NCBI GenBank assembly: GCA_019137255.1
Contig: WPDH01000180.1
Coordinates: 1 to 64,000, forward strand
Length of the DNA: 64,000 nucleotides
Source: Corinectria fuckeliana
Lineage: Eukaryota > Ascomycota > Sordariomycetes > Hypocreales > Nectriaceae
Reading direction: 5' to 3'
Shown here piece by piece: positions 43,088 to 54,842 of the stretch. The notes beneath the pieces are model-generated. The model was not told where the DNA came from. It saw only the letters and a program-made list of their open reading frames with translations, and ran no database searches. Positions within the stretch are counted from its first letter, which is position 1. Each line of letters begins with the position of its first letter. The translations under genes were made by a program, and so were the position numbers.

Positions 43088-44947
43088 ATGGCCTCCATGT
43101 TCGAGCAGCCTAGAAACGGCACCCTTTTCCTCGGTGGCCAGAAGATCTCTGGCTCAGATATCCGAGATCAGAATGGTATGTCCAACCTGTGTTAGGGGGG
43201 AATGTGGGGGAGTCCATAATGGCGGCGGTGATGAATACGGTTGACGCTGGCTACATGTGCTGACCTTTTTGTGCTGCAGTTGCTGCTACCCAGGCTATCG
43301 CAAATGTCGTCAAGAGCTCATTCGGTCCTAGCGGCCTTGACAAGATGATGGTGGACGATATTGGTGTATGCTGTCCAACTCCCCGACACCGTAACGTCTC
43401 TCCTTCTCACACTGCCAACTTAGGATGTCACCGTCACCAACGATGGCGCCACGATTCTCAGCCTCCTCGATGTCGAGCACCCCGCTGGCAAGATCCTCGT
43501 CGACCTAGCACACCAGCAGGACAAGGAAGTCGGTGACGGCACCACCTCTGTCGTCTTGATCGCTGCCGAGCTCCTGCGACGAGGCAACGAGCTGATGAGG
43601 AACCGAATACACCCTACCACCATCATTACCGGCTACCGACTCGCCCTCCGAGAAGCTGTCAAGTATCTCAATGAGAACGTTAGCATCAATGTGGAAACTC
43701 TCGGCCGGGAGTCCCTCATCAACATCGCTAAGACCTCCATGTCTAGCAAGATTATCGGAGCCGACGATGAGTTCTTCGCCGACATGGTCGTCGATGCCAT
43801 GCAGGCTGTCAAGTCTACCAACAACCGGAACGAGGTGAAATATCCTGTCAAAGCCGTCAACATCCTCAAGGCCCACGGAAAGAGCGTTCTAGAGTCCGTC
43901 CTCGTCAAGGGGTACGCCTTAAACTGCACTGTCGCCTCTCAAGCGATGCCCACTCGTATCCAGGACGCCAAGATCGCCGTTCTGGACATGAACCTATCCA
44001 AGGAGCGCATGAAGTTAGGTGTTCAGATCACTGTCGACGATCCCCAACAACTCGAGCAGATCCGAGCACGTGAGTCTGGCATGGTCCTCGATCGTGTCGA
44101 GATGATCCTTAAGGCTGGTGCCAACGTTATTCTCACCACCAAGGGTATCGATGATTTGGTACTGAAGACCTTCATTGAGAAGGGTGCTATGGGTGTGAGG
44201 AGATGCAAGAAAGAGGATCTGCGACGAATTGCGAGGGCGACCGGTGCTACTTTGCTAAGCACCCTGTCCGACCTCAACGGTGACGAGAAGTTCGACCCTT
44301 CGTACTTGGGCTACGCTGAGGAAGTTGTCCAGGAGCGCATCTCAGACGACGAGTGCATTCTTGTCAAGGGAACCAAGGCCCACTCCTCGGCCTCCTGCAT
44401 CCTCCGTGGCCCCAACGACTACACTCTCGATGAGATGGAGCGTTCAGTGCATGATTCGCTCTCCGCCGTCAAGCGAACCCTGGAGAGCGGCAGTATCGTC
44501 CCCGGAGGCGGCGCCGTGGAGACTGCCCTTCACATCTATCTCGAGGAGTTTGCCGGCACTGTCGGATCTCGCGAGCAGCTTGCCATCGGCGAGTTCGCCC
44601 AAGCGCTTCTCGTCATTCCTAAGACCTTGGCCGTCAACGCCGCCAAGGACGCTGCAGAGCTCGTCGCCCAGCTGCGATCAAGGCACGCACTGTCGCAACG
44701 CATCCAGGAGGGCGACGGAAGCGAGGATGAGAAGACTATTGCGCGGAAGAAGGGCTATAAGAACTATGGCCTGGACCTCACGCGTGGCAAGGTTGTCGAC
44801 GAGGTGAAGATTGGTGTGCTAGAGCCCAGTATGAGCAAGATCCGACAGCTCAAGAGTGCTGTTGAGGCTTGCATCAGCATCATGCGTATTGATACCCTGA
44901 TCAAGTTGGATCCCGAGGTGCAACAGGACGACGGCCATGGCCACTGA
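43088..44947 (+). CDS. TCP1: T-complex protein 1 subunit alpha (CCT1)
   Basis: ATP-dependent cytosolic group II chaperonin subunit that folds actin, tubulin and WD40 proteins in the TRiC/CCT double ring. 565 aa. Exons are 43088-43175, 43280-43365 and 43424-44947. Family motifs are SSFGPSGLDKMMVDDIGDV, VTNDGATIL, DKEVGDGTTSVV (nucleotide binding and catalytic Asp), HPTTIITGYRLALREAVKYL and GGGAVE. LVDDIGDVT-like and HPAGKILVDL segments identify the alpha subunit rather than the other seven. Length is normal. Confidence 0.95.
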
Positions 44948-45695
44948 TGATCTGTAATGAAGCCAGACAGTCAGGGTATATAAAATTCAAAAAGCTGGCA
45001 ACCCGTCTATGGATCTTTACATTGTCTTCTTATATCTGTCGCTTGCTGTGATGTTCAAATGGTCGACCGCACGGTGTGCTCCCCGTATACTCATTAGCAG
45101 TTGAAAAGACATGAGATATCACTCACTAGGCCCAGACTCTAAGGTTATGCCAAAGAGCTTTCGGCGACATTGACAAACAGCGTTCTTACCTACCGTTGTA
45201 GACGAATACGGGCCCAAGTGCTAGACGGCCAAGGCTCATATGTGATATCACACACCTGCTGTGAGATCCCTGCTTGCAAATGGTTGTCACTGGTTTTAGA
45301 GTTAACCTTTCCCCCCTTGCGGATATCCATACCAGCATCGAGTCTACTGAGTACGTCCTCGCAAAATAATAACTAACATTGTGAGGGACTCAAGGACGCG
45401 TAGATTGGAAACGAGAAGCTCGACATGCGGAGCAACGTGCTTATCATGCTGAGGCAACATAATTCGAATTGTTTAACTTCTCACGTGTGGGATTCGCTAT
45501 GAGTACACCATCCCACGCCCCCTTCACCCTTGTCGACTGCATCTTCCTATGACGTTTTATTTTTATACAAGGGACCGAGGCCACGTCTAAGAAACAGTAG
45601 GTGCGCCCACCGGGGCATGTGTCTTTCTTCCCGCCAGTCTATGCTTCTCCATCGCAAGAAAATCCTCCCCCGTATTCTTACACCCCTTGCTCCGC
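44948..45695. other. Convergent 3' spacer, CCT1 / Rieske protein
   Basis: 748 bp between convergent genes. No family-like reading frame, tRNA or repeat seen. Confidence 0.5.
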
Positions 45696-46676
45696 TTAAC
45701 CGACGACCAGCTTGCCATCCTCCGGGAAATCGTACTCGGGAATCTCGAGGTTGAGGGGGGCAGGTCCCTTTCTTATCCGGCCAGAGATATCGTAGTGAGA
45801 GCCGTGGCAGGGGCAGAACCAGCCACCATAGTCGCCGGCCTCGCCAATGGGAACACATCCCAGATGGGTGCAGACACCTAAAAGGAGCGTATATTAGTAA
45901 CTAGTATCTCCCGACTGTAGTTATGAAATCCGGCATCGCTAGAAGGTCGATTGCAGGGAGGCGTGGAAGGTCGTGGTGAAAACATACCTAGCATGATAAG
46001 CCACTCAGGGTTCTTGACACGGTCGGAATCGGCCTGCTGGTCTCGCAGAGAGGAAATGTTGACCTTGTTCGCCTGATCGATCTCATCCTGGGTTCGGTGT
46101 CGGATGAAGACGGGCTTGCCTCGCCACTTGATGACGACCTGCAAATATTCAGTGATGCTGTTTTGATGACTGGCCAAGCCCATGGCAACTCACGTTCTTG
46201 CCCTCGGGGATGGAGCTGAGATCCACCTCAACCTTGGCCATGGCCAGAACGTCGGCGGACGCCGACATGTTGACCAGGAACTCTGCGTTTCAGGCATCAG
46301 CACCATCAATTGACCGCGGCGGATGCATCGCCGACCACTGGAAGCTCCAATTGCAGCCCAATGGCAATTGCACCCGCAGGAACCATTGCCACCCACCTTG
46401 CACAGTGCTCTTGGCGCCAGCGGCGCTGACGGCACCTAGGGCTCCGACCATGAAGTAGGAGAAGAGCTTGTTCTTGTTCTCGCCGTTCTTGGAGACGTAG
46501 GCTCCGAAGTCGGGGATCTTGGAGCCCTTGGTCTCGCCACGGAAGGGGCTCGAGTAGGCCGAAGCCGACGCACTGTCGGGGCGCATGGCAGTGGTGCTGA
46601 GGGCGCGCACGGCGGGGACGGCCGGCTTGGCTGCCGAGCGCAAGCAGAGGCGGGAAGCGGTCGCGAGAGTCGCCAT
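45696..46676 (-). CDS. RIP1: Ubiquinol-cytochrome c reductase iron-sulfur (Rieske) subunit
   Basis: Nuclear-encoded subunit of mitochondrial complex III that passes electrons from ubiquinol to cytochrome c1. 233 aa. Exons are 46676-46397, 46282-46194, 46138-45988 and 45877-45696. The N-terminus is a Ser/Arg/Ala mitochondrial presequence (ATASRLCLRSAAKP). One transmembrane helix (LFSYFMVGALGAVSAAGA) is followed by the flexible neck FLVNMSASADVLAMAKVEVD. The 2Fe-2S ligands are in GVCTHLGC and FCPCHGSH, both in the last exon with SGRIRKGPAP. All four ligands are intact. Confidence 0.96.
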
Positions 46677-47195
46677 CGTGAGGATCGTGGTGGCGTTGGG
46701 CGGAAGGGGTCGTCGAATCGTCAAGGGAAGGTTGAGGTCTTTTCCTTGGTGGTATCGGCTGATGATGCTTTGCCGAAAGTTTTGGGCGAAAACTGTGGCC
46801 TGAGGCTGCAAACCAGCTTCAAGCTCGGAAATTGACGGATCTTGATTGGCTCGGTGGATCTCGGGTGGGGATTCCGAACTATTCCGGACATCTAGAGCCT
46901 CGACGGCATTCGCCATGGATGAGCCAAGGCGCTGCTGCGTCGAGGCATTGGCAACGAAAACATAATTCTGTATTAATATATCATTATACATCATACGTCC
47001 TGGGCGTGTTTGATCTCTTCATCTGCTTCTGCATACGACTCAATTGGTGTTGCAAGTAACAGCCAGCGTGTCGGGCCATTCTGACCAATCGCCGTCTACC
47101 CTTTCGTCCTTTACGTACGTCCAGGCCAGGGCGAGTGGATGCCATGATCGAGACTAGGCATCCAGGCAAGGAGAACTCTCGAACAAGACTCTATC
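46677..47195. promoter_or_regulatory. Rieske upstream region / DDB1 3' flank
   Basis: 519 bp between two minus-strand genes, so it holds the Rieske promoter and DDB1 3' UTR. Short plus-strand frames look accidental. No element recognised. Confidence 0.5.
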
Positions 47196-50100
47196 TTAGT
47201 GCATCCTTCTTAACTCCTCAATCATGTTCCGCATGTCTTCGACAGTAGGGCCGAGTCCTTCACATACCAACTCCTGCTTCTCTTCATCCATGTCTAGAAA
47301 TCTTTCCACCATCTCCCCGTCTACGAAGCGATAAGGGCCCTCGCTCTCCTTTGCCTCGTTTCGGAAGGCCCGCCACACCTTGAATTTGATGTTTCCGGGA
47401 GTCTGAACGTAGTCCTCTAGCCTCGACTGAAATGTCATCAACAGATCTTGATATTGCGGTGATATGTCCCCGTATAGATAGAGGGAGCCCTCCGTCTAAT
47501 CAGTGTTAGTGCTAGGGGCTTCGGTTTTCAACTTGCTCTGGACTGCTTACCGATGCCAAGAACGCTCTTGGGGAGACGACGGAGTTCTCGTTGACGGTAA
47601 CATGAAGCTTTCGAATGCGGTTGATCTGTTCGCCAATGTTGATCTCACTCGTGGGCTCCAACCGACTCCGGTCCTGTTCGGTGAGACCGGCGGCGTTCCG
47701 TTGGAGAACTATGATGTTGCCCTGGGCGTCGCCTTCTAGCCACCTCTCTTCGTCCAAGTGACAGACTGAAGTCGCCCATCCAGACTCGTAATGGCGTGCC
47801 CGCTCTTCGAGCCTTGCCTTGCTTCCGTCTTGGGGCGGGATGAACTCAACCAATGCCAGCGACTGCATCAAGTCAACCACACCAATCGTACTTCCTGATA
47901 TGTCGAGGTCCACTGGGATTGTTGCTGGTCGATAAGAAGCGAGCTTTTGCAGAGAACCAGAACTGCTTGTTTCTTCCAAGTAATTGTAAACAATGACAGT
48001 CTTCGCCAAACCCGCCACAATATAGTCATCCTTCATTATCGCCAAGCAGCGACAAGGGCCTTTCAGATTGTGGGACACCATTTGGTAGACCTCTCGATCC
48101 TCGTTGACACCAAGGACTATGATTCGGCCTTGAATGTCACCCACCACCTGAACTTGACCGTCGGTGAGAAAGCTGGTTCCAACAACGAACCTCTCAGTGA
48201 AGTTCCCGTTGACGTCGGGTAACTCGGCACGGATGACACACTCCACCATCTCCAAGGGGCTTGCGTCCAATATAAACGCCTTTCCTAGCTGCTGGAAGAT
48301 GATCTCGTCAACAAGCTTGAATGAGCTCGTAACAAGCTCTTCACTTTCAACAAGCTCCTTCTTAATGCAGCCCAAACCAAAGGCTTTGAGACTCGGAGAG
48401 TATGCTACCCTCCTGACAGTTTCATAGATTGGTAAGTCCTTCACATGGGTAAGCCGTTCTTTGTCGACGCGACAGATCCTGACATGGTCTTCGGTGGATA
48501 AAACGATAGAGTCGGGAAAAGCGTGAGAGTCGAAGGGAGCGACATATGTAGCGTCATCAGCAGTGGTGGCAGAGTATATTATCCTACCCTCGGAACTGTA
48601 AATGAGGCTTGCATGTTCAGTGGTCGCAAACACGTTGGAGGTGCCGTCTTCTTGTGGTAGAATGTGCAGTCGCGCTGGGTTGCTTCCCAGTGTTACGCTT
48701 TTGCGACCGAATACGGAGAATCCTTTGAGGGAGACATTGAAAGTGACGACGTTTCCATCCTCCATGGCAATCAGTAAAGTAGGTCCAGCTGTTTCCGGGG
48801 GATGGAGTTGAACGAGTGCAACATCTCGCGGGACTGCTGCACTATCTTCGGTTTGCCTCATAGACTCCCCGTGAAGAGGACTCAAGGTGGCCATGTCGAT
48901 TAAAGATATCCGACCCGAAGACCACCAACCAATCACGCCCAAGTCTGGCGGATCGCGAGCTGCATGGATGCAAGAAATTTGATCTGGCTGCCCAGAGGAG
49001 TAATGCTCAGCCTCCCGGTATTGGGCAGCAAGTTTCTGCATTAGGTTCAACGATACTAGCGTGGTGCCGTCAACTGACAGCAAAGCCCACTTGCTGTTCG
49101 CAGACGCTCGTGTGATAGATTTCCCAGGAGGGGCTGTCCATGTGCCAGTAGTACGGCCGGTCTCGGGGTCAAGTAGAATGACCCTGTGTGAGGTGATCTG
49201 TAGTATCTGCCCATCTGGCATACTGGCTGCCAACAGAGTCTCGGCATCCTGTATCATACCTTGGAAAGAGGTTACTTCCTCGATGCCGCCTTCAGAATCG
49301 AAGATGAATATCCTGGTTTCGGTGATGAACGAGACGATCAGTGTATCGACGAGGTTAGATCCAAGTGAGCGCAGTGTAAACAATCCCCTCGTCCCGTTCA
49401 GCTCGTCTAGGATGCCTTTATCCTCCAGCCCAACACCACTGCGAATGCTGCGAAGGCTCCCATTTTGGTATGCACCACTACCCGCAACGATCCTGGATTG
49501 CCCTGATGAAAAAGAGTTCCCGGTCTGGGCGTCTCCTTCTCTGTTACCCATGTCCATGATAGAGAAGTCCAAGAATGGGGCGTTGTTGTCAAGCGATTTT
49601 ATTAACACCATGGCGTTTGATCTTGTATCGATTTGGAATAGCTGCGAATTGCCTTGGTGGGATGCCAAGAAGAGAACGTCGTTGCCCATGTAAACGAGAC
49701 TCGTTGCCCTTGAAGTGACGGCGTCGGAATCTGCAAACTTCATGGGTGAAGTTGTCATCCCCGTAACCACGACGCCGGTAGCCTCGAATGTTGTCTCGAT
49801 TTGTAACATATCAAGACGCCCGTAATCGTCAGCTAGTAAGTAATGGGTGCCGTCGTATTCGGCCCATGCCACATAAATCCGAGGCTCACTGAGGCCAGAT
49901 GACACACTGGTGTATGTCAGGCTGTCAAAGTACGTCAAGAGCGTTTCACCGACAACGAGAAGGCCACCCAGATGGGCCTTGGCTCCTTCGTTGTTTCGCA
50001 CATGGTATCGTTTCTCCTCATCCACAGGGATTGGAATCAACATGGATGCCAAAGGGTCTGCGGTGACGATGTCAAGCTCCCGATCTCTGTGAGGGTCAAA

Positions 50101-50793
50101 CTTTGAGACTTCGCCGCCCTTGTCGTCCTTTGTGAGCCTGTAGATGGCGACGCGAGCTTCCTCCTGATCCGCTTGGGCCTTGTATAGAAAGGCAATCTTC
50201 GGGTGTCCCGTGCGACTATGGATGAATGTACTTGCCTTCATCCAGAGCTCCGTTAGCCGGACTTGATCCAGAGCCTCAAGTTTAGTCGTGGACCCCTTTC
50301 GCGTCGGCAGCCGGAAGACGTTCAGCACCCCTTCCCAAAGATGCATGGCCAAAAAGCGACCCGTCGGGTCCACCAAGCACTTGTTCTGGCTCTGGGAGTG
50401 GCGCATGTATGGCTCTGAAGTATCTTCAACCACTCCCCCAATCGTGTCCAGTTCGTTCGTGTCGGGGTTCCAAACTAGGTTGAAGTATTGCAGTCGATCG
50501 GTACCGACGAAAAGTAGGTCGGTCTCGGAGCCTTTCGGCTGTAGTCGCTGCAACATAGATATTGTACCGTGGATGAGCTTCGTGTAGATGCATGTCATGC
50601 CATCCTCGGTGAGGCGCCATATCTCCAGGCGATTCACCTTGCTATGTAATGCCATTAGAGTCTCTTCCAGGCATCCCTGGCGGCAGGGTGATGCTTACGT
50701 GACAATTAGGTCCTCAATGTCGGGCGCGAGAAGCTTGGCCCGCAGCGCATGTCGGATGCTGGTGGCCTCGTGAATGGGCGCGATGTACGCCAT
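47196..50793 (-). CDS. DNA damage-binding protein 1 homologue (DDB1)
   Basis: Adaptor of CUL4 ubiquitin ligases, acting in nuclear DNA repair and chromatin silencing; in fungi it links to DNA methylation machinery (Neurospora DDB1/DIM-8). 1161 aa. Exons are 50793-50699, 50641-47551 and 47495-47196. The N-terminus MAYIAPIHEATSIRHAL continues across intron 1 as LIVTKVNRLEIWRLTEDG. The chain is built of many beta-propeller strands without sharp motifs, with IGWWSSGRISLID, VLGVNEDREVYQM and a helical C-terminal part (FKVWRAFRNEAKESEGPYRFVDGEMVERFLDMD) as in DDB1. The length is close to that of human DDB1. Confidence 0.9.
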
Positions 50794-51586
50794 GATGCTT
50801 TACTCGGCGACAGAGCGCAGGTGGCGCGACGCGGACAGAGGGCTGAAGGGAGGAGTTGGTGAGAGTTGGTGAGGGTTTGCTCCCGACACGAGAGCTAGTG
50901 CAGACAGCAGCTTCATGTACTTGGGCGACGGATTTCTTTGAAGTTGAGGTGCCAGGGTGCGTCACTGACACCGGACTTAGGACGGAGTACAGCGAGTATA
51001 GTGGGGCGGGTGGGGCGTTAAAGGTTCCAGGACGCCCGAGTCCTCCAGTTGCTAATTAAGGTATTGAACGTTCAGCTCTTGGGCAACTGGGCTCTCAATG
51101 AGGGCTGATTTATCTCATGGAGGCCGAAACTCTATTTAGTGAGGTCACATCACAGCCGATCGGCTTTTCGGATTCGATTACAGTACAACCTAACTTGCAT
51201 GCCTTGGGTAGTAACTAGATAGACTAGGTAGGCCTACTAGGTAGATCTAAGTACTTCAGCACCTTAAGGTTAGGTACCTCCGCATGCATGATCCCCAAGG
51301 AGCAACCTCGGAAGCCTACTATCTAAACTACTCTAGGTATCTAGTACGTAGATTCACCTGGTAGGAGGCAATACAGGTTCCTGCCTGAGGTTGTTACGGT
51401 TCGTACTTAGGCATGGTCACGAGATCATCGATGGAACGGTCTGCTGGACCTCCATGGTGCCTTCCGTCTTGATACCTCCCACGTCAAGGCATGTTCTCAT
51501 GTCCGCGTTTTTTGCCTTAGCATTACAACGATGCTTTAGCTTGAGAGCGGATCTTCAAGCAGTATTTGGCAAAGCAGAGGTTGCAA
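50794..51586. promoter_or_regulatory. Divergent intergenic region with repeated TAGGTA words
   Basis: 793 bp between DDB1 and the next plus-strand gene. At about 51205-51375 the sequence is a patchwork of CTAGGTA, TAGGTACC, CCTACTAGG and AGTACG words, a palindrome-rich composition also seen at 58920-59330. No gene recognised. Confidence 0.5.
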
Positions 51587-54379
51587 ATGGACATTCTCCC
51601 GCCAAATACTTCGCCGAAAACGTCAGCACCTGTATTCTATCTTTTCCATATCATTTATCAGACTTATTCTTCCGCTGCTGCCATGAGCAAGGCAAGCGAT
51701 TCGCAGCTTGAGAGTATTTGTGCCGCTGACTACGCCCAAGCTCAACAATGCTTCCGTGATCACCGAGGAGCACCGTTTCGATTTCAAGATCAGATCGCTG
51801 ACCTTCGAGAAACAACCTACCAGGTAGGGTCGGATGGATTGGTCTACGAGCCTGGCCTCCTGGCCTCGCATTTTCCCTTTCCAAAAATTGACTTGGGCCT
51901 TGATGTCCTAGAACAAACCTTGGCTAGCTCATGTTCACCACCAAAAGAAACCCCTGGTCCAGCTTCGTTCGTTGACCCTACCGCCTTTCGTGTTTTAACG
52001 GAGTTGCGAATATCACCAGAGCCGCTAGATCTCGGCTATAATCCCGAAAAACATGTTCAGCAGTACTTGACCGGGATCTGCTCAAAACGATCTTGCCACA
52101 TTCTGAATGAGTGGCTTCCACTTAGCCCAGTCGATGATGACAGGGACGAAGGATTGAAGTTCCCTTCTGCTTCAGCCAGGTGGCAGAAGTTAGCACTGAG
52201 AGAAATTGAACGTGAGAGCATTGAAGTTTCTGATGAGGTCAAACAATTGGTGCGTAACGCAGAAGACAAAGGTATTGCTTGCGAGCCTCTGTGGCTGCGA
52301 GGAGATGCTTTGGGACTACAAGGGGCAAGCAACTTCCCTTCTCTTTCAACCCGCCTTGACTAACTTCAATAGCAGTCCATAGCCTACCCGGAGCCCATGT
52401 CGCCTCTTATTTCTCCAACATCTAGCCTGGAAGGTCCTTTTATTCCAGACCATGGTGTTGCCTTCATCGATTTGACATCGGAGCCAAGCAGCCCTGTGCA
52501 ATCTCCTATCGCAAAACTACAGAAAGATTTACATAATGGGTGTGTAGACTCTGAGCCCATGGAGCTACATGTTACATCAGGGCCTTCTTCACCTCCGAAT
52601 GGTCTCGAATGTTTTGGGTCGCCAATTCGCAAGGCTTTATGCTTTAAAGTTGACGTCCCGTTGGTCGTCTCTAGCCCTTCTGAACTCGAAGAGAAGGCAT
52701 TTTTCATGGCTTCAATAGATATGAGCGAGGTCCCCGCGGACGAGACGGAGTTTCGGCCTACAAGCGCGAAGGGATTTTTCGACGAGGCAATGGAGGACAT
52801 CCTGAATTGTTGCCACGAACGTGCAGTTCAAAGAGTGGAGGGGGAACGGCTTGACCAGACTGACTCGTTCTTGAGGATGCCAGTTCCTGTTCTCAGCTTT
52901 GCGCAGCCGGAGCCTGAATGGCGTGGTTCTCTTGAAAGTCCCGAAATCCAGTTCAGGTGGATGAAAAAAGCATTCCCGGTTGCTTTTCAGCTCGGCCCCG
53001 CCAGATCCATAGCTCGATTGTACTCTTCGTTGAGATGGAACCTTACACCACCTGGAAGCGAGCAAGCATTGGTCAACGAAACCCTAGAACCCCCTGGGCC
53101 AGCGAGTCGACAATACCTTACGCTCGAGATTCCTCGCCTTGGAAGCGGAGACTACGTTTCGATGACCACTTTGTCTATCCTTCGCATCTCGGATGACGAG
53201 GAGATCGAACCCGACACTTCGCTTATGGAGGATTCCCCTTGTGCGGCTAACAATCAGTCGGTATCTACAGATCGAACGCCAACTATCTCTAACAAGGATG
53301 ACGCTCTAGACGATCTCTGGAGATCTCGCTTCCTAGCCAATCACCGAGCATTAAGGCAAACAAAGCTCGAGGACACTGCTGGCCTTTTACCCCATTCAAA
53401 CGACTCAAGTGCTACAAGCAAGCTGTTGTCGAACTTCATCCAACTTCGAAACCCCCCCAAAAAGCTCAAGCTCACAGAATATCCTCCACAAAAGATCAGA
53501 ACAAAGAAACCGATCGCTTCTCAACCTCCACATCGGGTGAACTTTGATCAACAATTGCCCGTAGAGACATATTGCAACCTTCCTAAGGCACCAAGCCCCG
53601 AGTTCTGCATCCCTTTAGAGAAGTGTCGTTATATCGTATCTATGAGTCTAAGTCGAAATATCCTATCATATATCGGGAACGCATGGCCTCAGGTAGAGCT
53701 GATAGACAAGGACTTTTCACAATACAACAAAGTCCAATGGTCTCCTGGTTCGGCCGAGCGCCGAGAAGTCATCTCCTCCTTGTCGTTTGAGGCCGATATT
53801 ACCCTGACGCCAGGTGTGGGAATCATACTTACAACAATGCTCAAGGTGAAGCAGAAACCTCTTCCAGGCGCAAAGGCGCAAACGCCGTTTCGCAACCGAG
53901 TGCAGCAGGTTAGCGGGAAGTATGAGTCGCTTTTCATACTTGTCTCGGAGGCGAATCCACAGGGAGAATACGCTGGGACGCCAAGCGCATCAGATCTGGC
54001 GGCATATGCCGATTTTGGGCGGTTCACAACTTCTCTTCAGGCTAGCGTCACCACAGAGCTCGTCCACGGAGCCGAGAAGACGTTGAGTAAATGGATCCTA
54101 GCACTCATGGCTCGTTTTGCCTCCGATTCTTCTGCCTTTTCGCACCTTGTTGACGCTCGGGACACCACATGGCAAGTCTTCTTACGGCGTGCAGGCTTAA
54201 ATATTGTTGGGTCGCAAGCACTCGAAGGGATGTTAACTGCAGAATATGGAGACCTGGGAATGGACTGCTTTCTAGCCATGCCCCTGGAGGAGAGAGTATC
54301 GAAATACGCTCAGTTGTTTGGAGGGGATAGGGTTCTCAGGAATGTGTGTAGGCAGTTCAACCAAGAGGGGCATGTGTGA
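51587..54379 (+). CDS. Large conserved fungal protein, possible XPF/Zip2-like C-terminus
   Basis: About 913 aa, with exons 51587-52324 and 52376-54379. The intron has a GC donor (GGG/GCAAGC), the branch GACTAAC and acceptor CAG, and joins LGLQG to SIAYPEPMSP in frame. The start is uncertain: ATGs at 51587 and 51683 are both in frame. The N-terminal part has FVDPTAFRVLTELRISPEPLD and an alpha-helical LALREIERESIEVS region; the middle is low-complexity. The last 250 residues contain YESLFILVSEANP, ADFGRFTTSLQ, TLSKWILALM, and a final FLRRAGLNIVGSQ...ERVSKYAQLFGGDRVL segment that resembles the helix-hairpin-helix tail of XPF-fold proteins such as Zip2/SHOC1. A meiotic crossover role is therefore a hypothesis only. 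Confidence 0.65.
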
Positions 54380-54842
54380 GCATCTTCATCTGGCAGATCA
54401 GCTGGCAAGCAATGGACGAGGATCTGGCACTGTCGAAAGTCCCGCTTTTAGGAAGGGTTTCTTAGCTTGGCAAAATCTGCGAACATCTATCTCCTCTCTC
54501 CCTAAAATATCCACGCGGTGATGGAGCACGCCGGAAACCGGCTATGACTCCGGATCGGGGGTCTGGAACAGTGGGGGCTCAATTGCGGAGGCTGCCGTGG
54601 TCTAAGCCGGTCCCGGAATGAAGTGGTGAGGCTTCTGATGCTGAAGCTCGGGAGGGGATGAATGCACGACGATGCCCCTTATGTAATTAAAAGCTTCCAT
54701 GCTCGAGAATCCAACACGAAACGCATCGCACGATGACATGCCCGCCAAAAACATGGCGACGGTGATCTATTCCTCCATGTTACGGTTTACAGTCTATGTC
54801 TGACAGCTCAGCCTAGTAAAGAGAACCTTGCTGAAGGGCCGT
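54380..54842. other. Convergent 3' spacer
   Basis: 463 bp between the large conserved gene and the R3H gene. A short plus-strand frame at 54318-54521 overlaps the gene end and is not supported. Nothing else recognised. Confidence 0.5.
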
